Source: Eubacterium coprostanoligenes (GTDB lineage: Bacteria; Bacillota; Clostridia; Oscillospirales; Acutalibacteraceae). Taken from it: 64,000 nucleotides of DNA. The notes under the pieces were generated by a model that saw only the letters and a list, made by a program, of their open reading frames with translations, did not search any database and had not been told where the DNA came from. The position numbers and the translations under genes are program-made. The stretch is taken from assembly GCF_900167205.1 (NCBI RefSeq), contig NZ_FUWW01000001.1, forward strand, positions 119,305 to 183,304. The letters run 5' to 3'. Positions 26,928 to 36,278 of this stretch are shown here, piece after piece. Position 1 is the first letter of the stretch; each line of letters opens with the position of its first letter.

Positions 26928-27686
26928 TTATTTTAAAAATTCAAAGAATCTTTTTTGCTTTGCAATTCGGGTGGTTTCGTCCGTTGAACTGTCAAAAAAT
27001 TCAATGCTTGCGGGTGCTTGTGATGATGACAAAAGGTCGTCTTTTGCAAGCACTCTTTTTAATTGCTTCGACACTCCCACAGAGCCGTCAAAGAATTTTA
27101 CATCACCCAAAACAGCGCTGATTTCGTCTTTTATCAGCGGATAATGGGTGCAACCGAGCACCACATTGTCAATCAGTCCGACATAGTCCGAAAGTGCTTC
27201 TTTCAGATATGCTTTGATTTTTTCCTTGTCGCCCTGTTCGATAATATCCGCAAGACCTACACACGGCATAAGTGCAGTATTCTCATTGTAATATTTATAA
27301 AAAAGTCTGTGGAATTTTTCGCTTTCGATAGTGCCTTTTGTTGCCATAACAAGGGTTGCACCGTCGGGATTGATGTCGTGCACCATTTTGTAGGCAGGCT
27401 CAATTGCAATAATCGGCAGGCTGTATTTTTCTCTCAAAAAACTCCCCGCCTTTGCCGAAGCGGTGTTGCACGCAAGGACAACTGCCTTGCAATTTTTTTG
27501 GAGCATCAGGCTCACGATTTCGTCACATCTTGCAATGATTTCCTCGTCTGTTTTGTCGCCGTACGGATTGTGTGCCGAGTCGCTGAAAAAGAAATAATTT
27601 TCGTTTGGCAGGAGCTTGACTGCTTCTCTCAAAACGGTCACTCCGCCTATTCCCGAATCTAAAAATCCTATTGGATTGTTGTTCAT
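26928..27686 (-). CDS. murI: Glutamate racemase
   Basis: Supplies D-glutamate for peptidoglycan. The 252 residues include the opening IGFLDSGIGGVTVLREA, the first catalytic cysteine in VVLACNTASAKAG (about residue 73) and the second in VVLGCTHYPLI (about 180), and FFSDSAHNPYGDKT. Length is slightly short but complete. It is monocistronic and faces away from putP across a 150-base gap. Confidence 0.96.
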   Translation of the reverse strand: MNNNPIGFLDSGIGGVTVLREAVKLLPNENYFFFSDSAHNPYGDKTDEEIIARCDEIVSLMLQKNCKAVVLACNTASAKAGSFLREKYSLPIIAIEPAYKMVHDINPDGATLVMATKGTIESEKFHRLFYKYYNENTALMPCVGLADIIEQGDKEKIKAYLKEALSDYVGLIDNVVLGCTHYPLIKDEISAVLGDVKFFDGSVGVSKQLKRVLAKDDLLSSSQAPASIEFFDSSTDETTRIAKQKRFFEFLK

Positions 27687-27766
27687 TTTTACGCCTTCTT
27701 TGACAGTTTATCTTTACTGAATATGATAATATCACATACAAAATGATTTTTCAATGTTCAAAATGT

Positions 27767-27795
27767 TTGCATTATTATACTATTTATGGTATAAT
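27767..27795 (+). promoter_or_regulatory. Promoter of putP
   Basis: TTGCAT at 27767-27772, 17-base spacer, TATAAT at 27790-27795; the start codon is 43 bases further on. Confidence 0.75.
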
Positions 27796-27838
27796 TTTAT
27801 GGTATATTTTTAAATCATATAAATGGAGGACAGTATTT

Positions 27839-29365
27839 ATGACATCAGCACAAGTGTGTATAATGATTTCTATCGTAGTATATTTATTAAGCGTACTGTT
27901 GATAGGCATTGTGTATGCAAAAAAGACAAAAAATGTAGGCGAGTTTTACCTCGGCGGAAGAAAGCTCGGTCCTATCGTTACTGCAATGAGCGCCGAGGCA
28001 TCGGATATGAGCAGTTACTTGCTTATGGGCTTGCCGGGACTTGCATATCTTTCGGGTTGTGCAGAGGTTGGCTGGACTGTTATCGGTCTTGCAGTCGGCA
28101 CTTATCTCAACTGGCTCATCGTTGCAAAAAAACTTCGTAACTATTCCGCACACATCGGTGCAATCACAATTCCGGACTATTTTTCATTGAGATATAAGGA
28201 CGACAAGAAAATTCTTATGGCTCTTGCAGCGTTGATTATCATCATTTTCTTCGTTCCTTACACAGCTTCGGGCTTCAGTGCTTGCGGCAAACTCTTTGGC
28301 ACATTGTTTGGAATCGACTATCACATTGCAATGGTTGTGTCGGCAATCATCATTGTCGGCTACACTTCACTCGGCGGATTTAATGCTGCTTCCGTAACCG
28401 ACCTTGTTCAATCAATTGTTATGACGGTTGCACTTGTTATCGTGCTTATTTTCGGTGTTTCAAAGGCAGGCGGTATTGACGCTGTTATGAACAACGCACA
28501 TCAACTCAACGGCTATCTCGACCTGTTCGCCGTGCACCACGATGAGGGCAACACTTCAACGGCATTCAGTGCAATCAGCGTTGTCTCAACCCTTGCTTGG
28601 GGACTTGGCTACTTCGGTATGCCTCACATTCTCCTCAGATTTATGGCTATCGAAAATCCTAACAAAATCAAAATTTCCCGCCGTGTTGCTTCTGTTTGGG
28701 TTGTAATTTCAATGTTCATCGCAATCGCAATCGGCATTGTCGGCAGAGGAATGGTTGCAAACGGTGCAATCGAGCACTTCAAGGACAGCGAAACAATCAT
28801 CATCCAAATTTCAAACGCATTGAGCCAAGAGGGCATTGTTCCGGCTCTTATCGCAGGCGTTATCCTTGCAGGCATCCTTGCTTCAACAATGTCAACTTCG
28901 GACAGCCAGCTTTTGGCTGCTTCGTCATCGGCAAGCGAAAATCTCCTCGGCGGTCTTTTCAAGCTTGACCTTTCGGAAACCGCAAAAATGATTGTTGCAA
29001 GACTTACTCTTGTCATCATTTCCGTTATCGGCGTTGTAATCGCTTGGGATTCAAACAGCTCTGTATTCGGCATTGTTTCGTTTGCTTGGGCAGGTTTTGG
29101 CGCTGCATTTGGTCCTGTTGTTCTTCTTTCACTTTTCTGGAAGCGTTCAAACAAATACGGTGCAATCGCAGGTATCTTTGCCGGCGGTGCAATGGTATTC
29201 CTTTGGAAATTTGTCATTGCAGGACTTTCACCGATTTTCAACATTTACGAACTCTTGCCGGCATTCCTTACAGGTCTTGCAGTGAATGTGATTGTTTCAC
29301 TTTGCACAAAAGCTCCGGATGAGGACATTGTCAAGGCATTTGAAGAAGTTAAAAAAATCAAGTAA
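27839..29365 (+). CDS. putP: Sodium/proline symporter
   Basis: A 508-residue sodium:solute symporter with about 13 TM helices. The sodium/proline signature is AEASDMSSYLLMGLPG (about residues 50-65), with GGRKLGP before it, and FGMPHILLRFMAI and STSDSQLLAASSSASEN in the core helices. The ATG at 27839 is chosen for its GGAGGA site ten bases upstream; an upstream in-frame ATG lies within the promoter. A short DtxR-type regulator follows 25 bases later and may share its transcript. Confidence 0.93.
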   Translation: MTSAQVCIMISIVVYLLSVLLIGIVYAKKTKNVGEFYLGGRKLGPIVTAMSAEASDMSSYLLMGLPGLAYLSGCAEVGWTVIGLAVGTYLNWLIVAKKLRNYSAHIGAITIPDYFSLRYKDDKKILMALAALIIIIFFVPYTASGFSACGKLFGTLFGIDYHIAMVVSAIIIVGYTSLGGFNAASVTDLVQSIVMTVALVIVLIFGVSKAGGIDAVMNNAHQLNGYLDLFAVHHDEGNTSTAFSAISVVSTLAWGLGYFGMPHILLRFMAIENPNKIKISRRVASVWVVISMFIAIAIGIVGRGMVANGAIEHFKDSETIIIQISNALSQEGIVPALIAGVILAGILASTMSTSDSQLLAASSSASENLLGGLFKLDLSETAKMIVARLTLVIISVIGVVIAWDSNSSVFGIVSFAWAGFGAAFGPVVLLSLFWKRSNKYGAIAGIFAGGAMVFLWKFVIAGLSPIFNIYELLPAFLTGLAVNVIVSLCTKAPDEDIVKAFEEVKKIK

Positions 29366-29390
29366 ATTTCAGAAAAAAGGGGTGTAAAAA

Positions 29391-29756
29391 TTGCACGAAT
29401 CAGGCGAAATGTATCTTGAAACAATATATGTTTTGTATCAAAAACAGCAGAATGTTCGTTCCATTGATGTGGCGGAGGAAATGGGATTTTCAAAGCCAAG
29501 CGTGAGCAGAGGTGTGAGCATTCTCAAGCGTGACGGATATTTGACCGTTGACGAAAAAGGCTATCTTGAACTTACGGATGCAGGCACTGACCTTGCAATG
29601 AAAATCTACGAGCGTCACATAATCCTCACCAAAGCACTTGTTTTGCTCGGTGTTGACGAACAAACGGCTGCACAGGACGCTTGCAAAATGGAACATGTCA
29701 TCTCCGACAAAACCTTGGAGGCGTTCAAGAAGCACCTTAACGAACATATAAAATAA
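29391..29756 (+). CDS. Short DtxR-type metal-dependent repressor
   Basis: A 121-residue winged-helix regulator. The N-terminal SGEMYLETIYVL, the helix-turn-helix SIDVAEEMGFSKPSVSRGVSIL and the dimerisation helix ERHIILTKALVLLGV match DtxR/MntR proteins. Candidate metal ligands are Met7, Cys98, Glu101 and His102, corresponding to the Met/Cys/Glu/His primary site of iron-type DtxR rather than the Asp/Glu site of MntR. The SH3-like third domain is absent. The start is TTG at 29391 after AAGGGG. Neighbouring putP gives no metal link; its target is unknown. Confidence 0.88.
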   Translation: MHESGEMYLETIYVLYQKQQNVRSIDVAEEMGFSKPSVSRGVSILKRDGYLTVDEKGYLELTDAGTDLAMKIYERHIILTKALVLLGVDEQTAAQDACKMEHVISDKTLEAFKKHLNEHIK

Positions 29757-29767
29757 TAACCAATCAC

Positions 29768-29798
29768 GGCTCCCCTTCTAATGTTATAAAGGGGAGCC
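29768..29798 (+). terminator. Hairpin after the DtxR-type gene
   Basis: Stem GGCTCCCCTT against AAGGGGAGCC, eleven bases past the stop and followed by TAATTT. The same stem sequence appears in the double-hairpin repeat at 7197, so it may be repeat-derived. Confidence 0.7.
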
Positions 29799-29820
29799 TA
29801 ATTTATTTACAAATTATATA

Positions 29821-29849
29821 TTGTTTTTTAGAATAATATAATATATAAT
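29821..29849 (+). promoter_or_regulatory. Promoter of ymdB
   Basis: TTGTTT at 29821-29826, 17-base spacer, TATAAT at 29844-29849, 33 bases before the proposed start. Confidence 0.65.
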
Positions 29850-29882
29850 AAAATCGATTATATGGTAATGGGCGGTGAAAAG

Positions 29883-30656
29883 GTGAAGATATTAGCCATC
29901 GGTGATGTTGTGTCAAATCAAGGCTGTGATTATTTGCGTGACAATTTGCCAAAGCTAAAAAGAGAGTATCAGGCAGATTTTGTTATTGTAAACGGCGAAA
30001 ACAGTGCAGTCGGCAACGGCATAACACCAAAAAGTGCACAGCATATTTTTACAAGCGGTGCAGATGTTATCACCCTCGGCAATCATTCGCTTCGCAGACC
30101 TGAAATTGCGGATTTTCTTGACGAAAACGAGTTTATCATCCGTCCGTGCAACTACCATTCCTCTGCACCGGGCAACGGCTCGGTTATTCTCGATAAGGGC
30201 AAAAACCGAGTGGCAATCATCAATTTGCAAGGTGCTGTTTATCTTGACAACATCATCAATCCGTTCGACAGCATTGATGACGAAATCAAAAAGGTCAAGG
30301 ATGACGGTGCAAACATTATCATAATCGACTTTCACGCAGAGGCAACGGGAGAAAAAAAGGGTATGGGATTTTACCTTGACGGCAAGGTTTCCGCTGTCTT
30401 TGGCACTCACACCCACACTCAAACCGCCGATGAGCAGATTTTGCCAAACGGCACGGGTTACATCACCGACATTGGTATGACGGGTCCGTATTATTCCGTT
30501 TTGGGCGTCACTCCCGAAGTTGCAATACAAAAAATGAAAACAAATTTGCCGGTTAGATTTACAAACCCTGACGGTCCGTGCACCTTGGAGGGTATTATGA
30601 TTGAAATAGACGAAGCAACCGGCAAAACCACTCATATAGAAAGGTTCAGAAAATGA
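29883..30656 (+). CDS. ymdB: YmdB-family metallophosphoesterase (TIGR00282)
   Basis: A calcineurin-like phosphodiesterase; B. subtilis YmdB hydrolyses cyclic nucleotides and influences biofilm and motility choices. Motifs: KILAIGDVVSNQGCD, VNGENSAVGNGITPK, TLGNHSLRRPEI, IIDFHAEATGEKKGMG and VFGTHTHTQTADEQIL, all metal-ligand segments of the family. I prefer the GTG at 29883 (giving MKILAIGD) after GGGCGGTG; an in-frame ATG at 29862 would add seven residues. It overlaps the following lipoprotein gene by four bases. Confidence 0.92.
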   Translation: MKILAIGDVVSNQGCDYLRDNLPKLKREYQADFVIVNGENSAVGNGITPKSAQHIFTSGADVITLGNHSLRRPEIADFLDENEFIIRPCNYHSSAPGNGSVILDKGKNRVAIINLQGAVYLDNIINPFDSIDDEIKKVKDDGANIIIIDFHAEATGEKKGMGFYLDGKVSAVFGTHTHTQTADEQILPNGTGYITDIGMTGPYYSVLGVTPEVAIQKMKTNLPVRFTNPDGPCTLEGIMIEIDEATGKTTHIERFRK

Positions 30657-32143
30657 CCAAAAAGGCAGTGGCAATTCTGTGTGTAATTGCCATAATCACC
30701 GCCTTGTTCACAGGCTGTAAAAGTAATGTGCCGGAGCAAAAGCACGAACTTGTTTTGCAAACCACGGCAAAGGTAACCGAGGACACAGACAATTTCAAAA
30801 TCAGTTACAGCCAGTCGGATTCGCTCAATCCGTTTGAGGCGGACACACTAAACAATCAAACAGCGAATGACCTTGTGTACGAACCGCTGTTCAGAATAGA
30901 CGAATCGTTTGAGGCAGTTCCGGAAATTGCAAGTTCATACACCTATGAGGATTCGCACACGCTGTCAATCACCATAGTCAGCGGACTCAAGTTTTCGGAC
31001 GGGTCACCTCTTACGGCAAGCAATGTTGTCAGTTCATTCCACGAGGCTCAAACTTCACCGAGGTGGAAAAACAGCCTGAAGCCGATATATTCCGCATCGG
31101 TTGTGAGCGACACGGTGGTAAAATTCAAGCTGTCATATGCAAACCCGTATGCACATCAGCTTTTGACATTTTATGTTGCAAAAAATTCGTCAAAATCAAA
31201 ATATCCGCTTGGCAGCGGACGATACAAATTCCTTGAAGAAAACGGCAAGGTATATGTTGAGCAAAACAAGGAATACAAAGAAAATTTCAATCCGAGATTT
31301 ACAAAAATTCAGCTTGTCAATGTTCCGTCGGCGGAGTCAATCAACAACGCTATGAACATAGGCAACATCAGTTACGCATACCGTGATGCCAGCAACGACA
31401 CGGTCGCAAGGCTCAAATGCAACAAAAAGCAGGTTAACCTGAACAATATGGTGTTCTTGGGGCTTCGCAACTCAATGGGCATCACATCAAATGCAGACAT
31501 TCGCCGTGCGATTTCACTTGCGGTTGACCGTGGCACACTTGCAAAAAGTGCTTATCAAGGCTACGCACGACCTGCAACTTCGCTGTACAATCCGATGTCA
31601 AAAATCGGAGGGGAAACAAAGATTTTTGCAGACTCGGCAGACACGGCGGCGGCAAAGCAAGCAATCGCAAAAAGCGGATACAAATCAAGCCAACTCACGC
31701 TGAAAATTGTTGTCAACGAAAACGAGAGCAGAGTTGCAATTGCAAAACTTGTTGCACAGCAATTGGAAGCTGTCGGATTCAAGGTGACTGTCAAGGTTTA
31801 CAGTCAAAAGATTTTCAAGCAAGCACTCAAATACAGTAACTATGACATTTATGTTGCCGAAACAAAAATACCGAACGATATGAGGCTTTCGTCATTTTTT
31901 GACAAATCGGGCAAAACTCATTACGGTATGAGCACCGAGAGCGAAACCGCAAAACTGTACAGAGAGTATCTCAACAATGGCGGTGAGCTTGGAAAATTCA
32001 TTCTTTCATTTTCAAACGAAATTCCTTTTGTGCCGATTGTGTACAGAAAAGGAGTTATCTGCTATTCAAAGGCTATGCACGGAGATATGCAGGGATATTA
32101 CAGCAATTTCTTTGCCAACATTGAAGATTGGTATTACAATTGA
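30653..32143 (+). CDS. Extracellular peptide-binding lipoprotein (SBP family 5)
   Basis: A 496-residue ABC-type solute-binding protein, probably for oligopeptides. It has a lipoprotein signal with lipobox TALFTGC (cysteine 22) and family-5 features: DSLNPFEADTLNNQ, YEPLFRIDESFEAVPEIAS, LKFSDGSPLTASNVV and RRAISLAVDRGTLAKSAY. No permease or ATPase gene accompanies it, so it must serve transporter parts encoded elsewhere or act as a sensor. Its ATG overlaps ymdB by four bases. Confidence 0.9.
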   Translation: MTKKAVAILCVIAIITALFTGCKSNVPEQKHELVLQTTAKVTEDTDNFKISYSQSDSLNPFEADTLNNQTANDLVYEPLFRIDESFEAVPEIASSYTYEDSHTLSITIVSGLKFSDGSPLTASNVVSSFHEAQTSPRWKNSLKPIYSASVVSDTVVKFKLSYANPYAHQLLTFYVAKNSSKSKYPLGSGRYKFLEENGKVYVEQNKEYKENFNPRFTKIQLVNVPSAESINNAMNIGNISYAYRDASNDTVARLKCNKKQVNLNNMVFLGLRNSMGITSNADIRRAISLAVDRGTLAKSAYQGYARPATSLYNPMSKIGGETKIFADSADTAAAKQAIAKSGYKSSQLTLKIVVNENESRVAIAKLVAQQLEAVGFKVTVKVYSQKIFKQALKYSNYDIYVAETKIPNDMRLSSFFDKSGKTHYGMSTESETAKLYREYLNNGGELGKFILSFSNEIPFVPIVYRKGVICYSKAMHGDMQGYYSNFFANIEDWYYN

Positions 32144-32188
32144 TATATTCATCGAATATCCACCGACTTAATCGAAAAGGAGAAATCT

Positions 32189-32563
32189 ATGATTAAATAC
32201 GAAAATCCTAACGGATATATAGAAATCACCAACAACTATTTTTCCAGACTTGTCGGCAATGCAGCACAAAGCTGTTTTGGAGTTACAAGAATGGTGAATG
32301 CAAACCCTGTACAAATAATCAGGTCTGCCATCAAAAGCAGAGTTGACGGCGTTGACCTTGACACATCAAATCAGGGTGTAACAATCAAGAGCGTCAACGG
32401 CGCATTAGTGGTTGATCTTTCTATCGCTGTGTCATACGGTGTAAACATCAATGCCATTGCGGACAGCATTGTAAACAAAGTTCGCTACACTATCGAAAGC
32501 ACCACAGACTTGAAGGTTTCCGAAGTAAATGTTCATGTCGAAGGTATCGACAGTATTAACTAA
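32189..32563 (+). CDS. Asp23/Gls24 family envelope-stress protein
   Basis: A 124-residue DUF322/Asp23 protein: GYIEITNNYFSRLVGNAAQSCFGV, followed by VNGALVVDLSIAVSYGVNINAIADSIVNKVRYTIE and a final VSEVNVHVEGI. These proteins lie at the membrane in Gram-positive bacteria and are linked with cell-wall stress. AAAGGAG precedes the ATG. It is the classic upstream partner of yloV, which begins 15 bases later. Confidence 0.94.
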   Translation: MIKYENPNGYIEITNNYFSRLVGNAAQSCFGVTRMVNANPVQIIRSAIKSRVDGVDLDTSNQGVTIKSVNGALVVDLSIAVSYGVNINAIADSIVNKVRYTIESTTDLKVSEVNVHVEGIDSIN

Positions 32564-32578
32564 ACTCGGAGGACAACC

Positions 32579-34201
32579 ATGATTACAGGACAGATGTTTC
32601 GTGACGGTGTTATTTCCGCCGCAAACAACATAGCAAACAGCAGACAGGCAGTTGACGCACTCAACATTTTCCCGGTACCTGACGGTGACACAGGCACAAA
32701 TATGTCGATGACAATTGCATCGGCATCGGACGATATAAAAAATATGGAGGACGACAGCGACCTCGGTGATGTTGCAAAAAGAGTGGCTTCAGCGCTTCTT
32801 CGTGGTGCAAGAGGAAACTCGGGCGTTATTCTTTCACTTATATTCCGTGGCTTTTCAAAGGCATTCAAAGGTCTTGAAAAAGCAGACAGCAACGATATTG
32901 CTCACGCATTCCGTATGGGAAGTGATGCGGCGTACAAAGCAGTAATGAAGCCTACCGAGGGCACAATTCTCACAGTAGTGAGATGTGCGGCAGAGGCAAC
33001 AGAAGAAATTGCACCAAGTACGCAAGAACCGATTGATGTTTTTTTGGCAGGTCTTGAAGCAGCCAAGGAGGCACTTGCAAAAACACCTGAAATGCTCCCT
33101 GTTCTCAAGCAGGCAGGAGTTGTTGACGCAGGCGGTCAGGGCTTCTTGCTCATCCTTGAGGGTATGAAATCCGTGTTCATCAACAATGTGATTATCCGCC
33201 CTATTGGTGAGGAAGCAATCACGGACAAAAAATCATCTGCAAGCGGTGAGGCTCAAAGCGGATACCAGTGCGAATTTGTTATCCAAAAGGAACACGGCGC
33301 AAAAGAGAGCGATTCAATCAAACTCCGTGCATATCTTAAAGCTATCGGCAGTGATGTTGAGGTTCACGAGGAAAACGGCAAAATCGCAGTTAAGGTTACA
33401 AGTGAACAGCTTGCCACAATTGTGCAAACTGCCACAAAATACGGTCAACTTTTTGATATAAACATTCAAAATCTTGCAACTCCAAAACAGGAGGAGCAAA
33501 ACGAAAGCAGTGAAAACGAAATTGCAGAGCCTGAAAATGACTACGGCTTTGTATCCGTTTGTGCAGGCGAGGGACTCACGGAGCTTTTCTCCGACCTCGG
33601 TGCAGATATTGTTGTCAGCGGCGGTCAAACAATGAACCCGTCAACCGACGACATCATAAAAGCTGTTATGAAAGTGCCGGCAAAAATCGTGTATGTTTTG
33701 CCAAACAACAAAAACATCATTATGGCGGCGCAAATGGCAAAGAACAGCGTGAACGACAGAGAGGTTATTGTGCTTGAAACCAAGACAGTGCCACAGGGAA
33801 TTTCCGCTATGCTTGCCTTTGACGAAACAGCAGATAAGGAAGAAAATGTTGACACAATGATGCAAGCGGCAGGCAATGTTCAAACCGCATCGGTTACCTT
33901 TGCGGCTCGTGACAGCGAGGTTGACGGCAAGCTAATCAAGGAAGGCCAGATTATGGGACTTTGCAACGGCGCAATCAAGTTCATCGGTGAGGACAGAGAG
34001 AAAATTGCTTTTTCTGCAACAGACGAACTGTTCAATCCTGACGAAAACGCACTTGTGACAATTATTTACGGTGAGGATGCAACCGAAGAGGACGCACAAA
34101 AGATTGAAGAAAAGCTCACCGAAAAATACGGAAGCAATATCGAGGTAAGCATTGTAAACGGCGGACAGCCTGTATACTACTACCTTATTTCAGTAGAATA
34201 A
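32579..34201 (+). CDS. yloV: YloV/FakA-like DAK phosphatase-kinase domain protein
   Basis: A 540-residue protein of the DhaL-DegV-like type; in staphylococci FakA phosphorylates fatty acids held by FakB. N-terminal DhaL domain (about 1-200) has NIFPVPDGDTGTNMSMT, LRGARGNSGVILS and the KPTEGTILTVVR loop; the middle domain has SGYQCEFVIQ; the C-terminal DegV-like domain has VSGGQTMNPSTDDI and VYVLPNNKNIIMAAQMA. No fakB/degV gene is in the window. It belongs to the asp23-yloV-recG cluster conserved in Firmicutes. Confidence 0.94.
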   Translation: MITGQMFRDGVISAANNIANSRQAVDALNIFPVPDGDTGTNMSMTIASASDDIKNMEDDSDLGDVAKRVASALLRGARGNSGVILSLIFRGFSKAFKGLEKADSNDIAHAFRMGSDAAYKAVMKPTEGTILTVVRCAAEATEEIAPSTQEPIDVFLAGLEAAKEALAKTPEMLPVLKQAGVVDAGGQGFLLILEGMKSVFINNVIIRPIGEEAITDKKSSASGEAQSGYQCEFVIQKEHGAKESDSIKLRAYLKAIGSDVEVHEENGKIAVKVTSEQLATIVQTATKYGQLFDINIQNLATPKQEEQNESSENEIAEPENDYGFVSVCAGEGLTELFSDLGADIVVSGGQTMNPSTDDIIKAVMKVPAKIVYVLPNNKNIIMAAQMAKNSVNDREVIVLETKTVPQGISAMLAFDETADKEENVDTMMQAAGNVQTASVTFAARDSEVDGKLIKEGQIMGLCNGAIKFIGEDREKIAFSATDELFNPDENALVTIIYGEDATEEDAQKIEEKLTEKYGSNIEVSIVNGGQPVYYYLISVE

Positions 34202-34205
34202 TATA

Positions 34206-34233
34206 GTAGGAACGAACTGTGTTCGCTTTCTAC
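34206..34233. repeat. Short CGAAC palindromic repeat, copy 2
   Basis: A 28-base near-perfect palindrome from GTAGGAACGAACTGTG to TTCGCTTTCTAC between yloV and recG. The RNA would fold into a long hairpin that could separate expression of the two genes. Confidence 0.7.
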
Positions 34234-34259
34234 AAAAGGTCAATTAATTATGGATTACT

Positions 34260-36278
34260 ATGGATTACAGTGATTACAACATTCAATTCATAAAAGGTGT
34301 AGGAGATAAAAGAGCCCAACTTTTCAATAAGTTGGGCGTTTACACTTTACAAGACCTAATTAATTATTATCCACGAAAATACATTGACTGGAGCAAAACG
34401 CTCACGGTCAAAGAGGTCAAATCGGGAGAGCCTGCTTTCATCAAAGCAACTATGATTACCCCTGTGAAAGAGGCAAAAATCAGAAAAGGGCTTACTCTCT
34501 ACAAATGCAATTTTACAGACGGCGAAACTGTCATCCATGTGACGATTTTCAACAACGCCTATCTTGCAAAAGCATTGCGAACCTTTGACGACTACATTCT
34601 TTACGGCAAGGTTGACAGAACATTCACCGAAGCTTCTATGAGTTCGCCTCAAATCGAAAAAGCAGAAAAAGCGACAGGCATTGAGCCGATTTATCCCGCA
34701 ACCACAAACCTTTCGTCAAAGATTATCGAAAAGGTGGTTAGGGCAGGACTTGACAAAGTCGGAGCAATTCCCGACACTCTGCCCGAATATTTGCTGACCG
34801 AATACAATCTTTGTTCGCTCAACTTTGCAATCAGGCAAATTCACTTCCCCGATAAAGAGGAGAATATCGAAATTGCAAGACGCAGGCTGATTTTTGAGGA
34901 ACTGTTAACTCTCCAACTTGGCTTGATGAAACTAAAAAGCAAGAGAGCAACAAAGAATTTGTTGAAAATGCCTCTTGATTTCAGCGAAGAATTTTATTCG
35001 CTTCTGCCGTTCAATCCTACAAACGCACAGAAAAAAGCGGTTGCCGACTGCATTGCCGACCTAAACGGTGACAGGCAGATGAACAGGCTTGTTCAGGGAG
35101 ATGTCGGCTCGGGCAAAACTGCCGTTGCCGGTGCGGTTATGTACACCGTCATAAAAAACGGCTACCAAACCGCAATGATGGCACCGACCGAAATTCTTGC
35201 AACCCAGCACTATGAAAGTTTTTGCAAGCTGTTTGACGGCACGGATATAAAAATTGCCTTGCTGACAGGCTCAACAAAGGCAACAGAAAAAAAGAAAATC
35301 AAGCTCGCACTTTACGACGGCGAAATTGATTTGATTATCGGCACTCACGCACTCATTCAAAATGATGTTGAATTCAAAAATTTGGGGTTAGTGTGCACGG
35401 ATGAACAGCACCGATTTGGTGTTGAGCAACGCTCCAGCCTTGCAATGAAAGGCAACAATCCGCATCTCCTTGTTATGTCCGCAACCCCGATTCCACGCAC
35501 AATGGGACTGATTATTTACGGTGATTTGAACATCAGCGTGCTTGATGAATTGCCTCCCGGCAGGCAGGAAATCCGCACCGATTTGGTGACAAGTGCCTAC
35601 CATCAACGCATATACAAATTCATCAAAAATGCAGTTGACAACGGCAATCAGGCGTATATTGTTTGCTCACTTGTTGACGACAACGACAGCGATTTGCTTT
35701 CGGCAAAAGAATACGCCGACAAGCTGTCTACCGAGGTTTTTCAAGGGTATAATCTCGGACTTCTCCACGGCAAAATGAAGCCAAAGGAAAAAGACAAGGT
35801 TATGCAGGAATTTGCAAAAGGCAATGTTCAAATTCTTGTTTCAACCACGGTTGTTGAGGTTGGTGTTGATGTGCCTAACGCAACCGTTATGCTCATAGAA
35901 AATGCCGACCGTTTTGGATTGTCACAGCTTCATCAGCTTCGTGGCAGAGTTGGCAGAGGCAAGGACAAGAGCTTTTGCATTTTGGTGTCCGACAACAAAT
36001 CGGAGTCATCTGTTGAACGCTTAAAATTGCTTAAATCAACCAATGACGGCTTCAAAATTGCTGACTATGACCTAAAAACAAGAGGTCCGGGCGACTTCTT
36101 CGGCACAAGACAACACGGCTTGCCACAGCTCAAAATTGCGGATATGCTTGAGGATACAAAAATCCTTGAGCAATGTCAGGAATGTGCAAAATACATCCTC
36201 AAGGATGACCCGAATCTTGACAGTTTTCCGGAACTTTGCAGGCAAATTTCAGATATGTTCAGAAAGACAGACTACTGA
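34260..36278 (+). CDS. recG: ATP-dependent DNA helicase RecG
   Basis: Reverses stalled forks and branch-migrates recombination intermediates. The 672 residues show the wedge/OB domain (about 50-150), helicase motifs GDVGSGKTAVAGAV, APTEILATQHYESF, VCTDEQHRFGVEQR, VMSATPIPRTMGL and LRGRVGRGKDKSFC, and a C-terminal RecG end. An upstream ATG at 34250 begins an eight-codon frame (MDYYGLQ) that stops inside recG, and the region is a local duplication of ATGGATTAC; the recG ribosome site is otherwise weak, so coupling from that mini-frame is possible. Confidence 0.97.
   Translation: MDYSDYNIQFIKGVGDKRAQLFNKLGVYTLQDLINYYPRKYIDWSKTLTVKEVKSGEPAFIKATMITPVKEAKIRKGLTLYKCNFTDGETVIHVTIFNNAYLAKALRTFDDYILYGKVDRTFTEASMSSPQIEKAEKATGIEPIYPATTNLSSKIIEKVVRAGLDKVGAIPDTLPEYLLTEYNLCSLNFAIRQIHFPDKEENIEIARRRLIFEELLTLQLGLMKLKSKRATKNLLKMPLDFSEEFYSLLPFNPTNAQKKAVADCIADLNGDRQMNRLVQGDVGSGKTAVAGAVMYTVIKNGYQTAMMAPTEILATQHYESFCKLFDGTDIKIALLTGSTKATEKKKIKLALYDGEIDLIIGTHALIQNDVEFKNLGLVCTDEQHRFGVEQRSSLAMKGNNPHLLVMSATPIPRTMGLIIYGDLNISVLDELPPGRQEIRTDLVTSAYHQRIYKFIKNAVDNGNQAYIVCSLVDDNDSDLLSAKEYADKLSTEVFQGYNLGLLHGKMKPKEKDKVMQEFAKGNVQILVSTTVVEVGVDVPNATVMLIENADRFGLSQLHQLRGRVGRGKDKSFCILVSDNKSESSVERLKLLKSTNDGFKIADYDLKTRGPGDFFGTRQHGLPQLKIADMLEDTKILEQCQECAKYILKDDPNLDSFPELCRQISDMFRKTDY

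Noticed and set aside
30653..32143. Nickel-binding protein (NikA-like)
   Set aside because: Family 5 includes NikA, but there are no nickel-specific features visible and no nik genes adjoin; peptide binding is the safer call.
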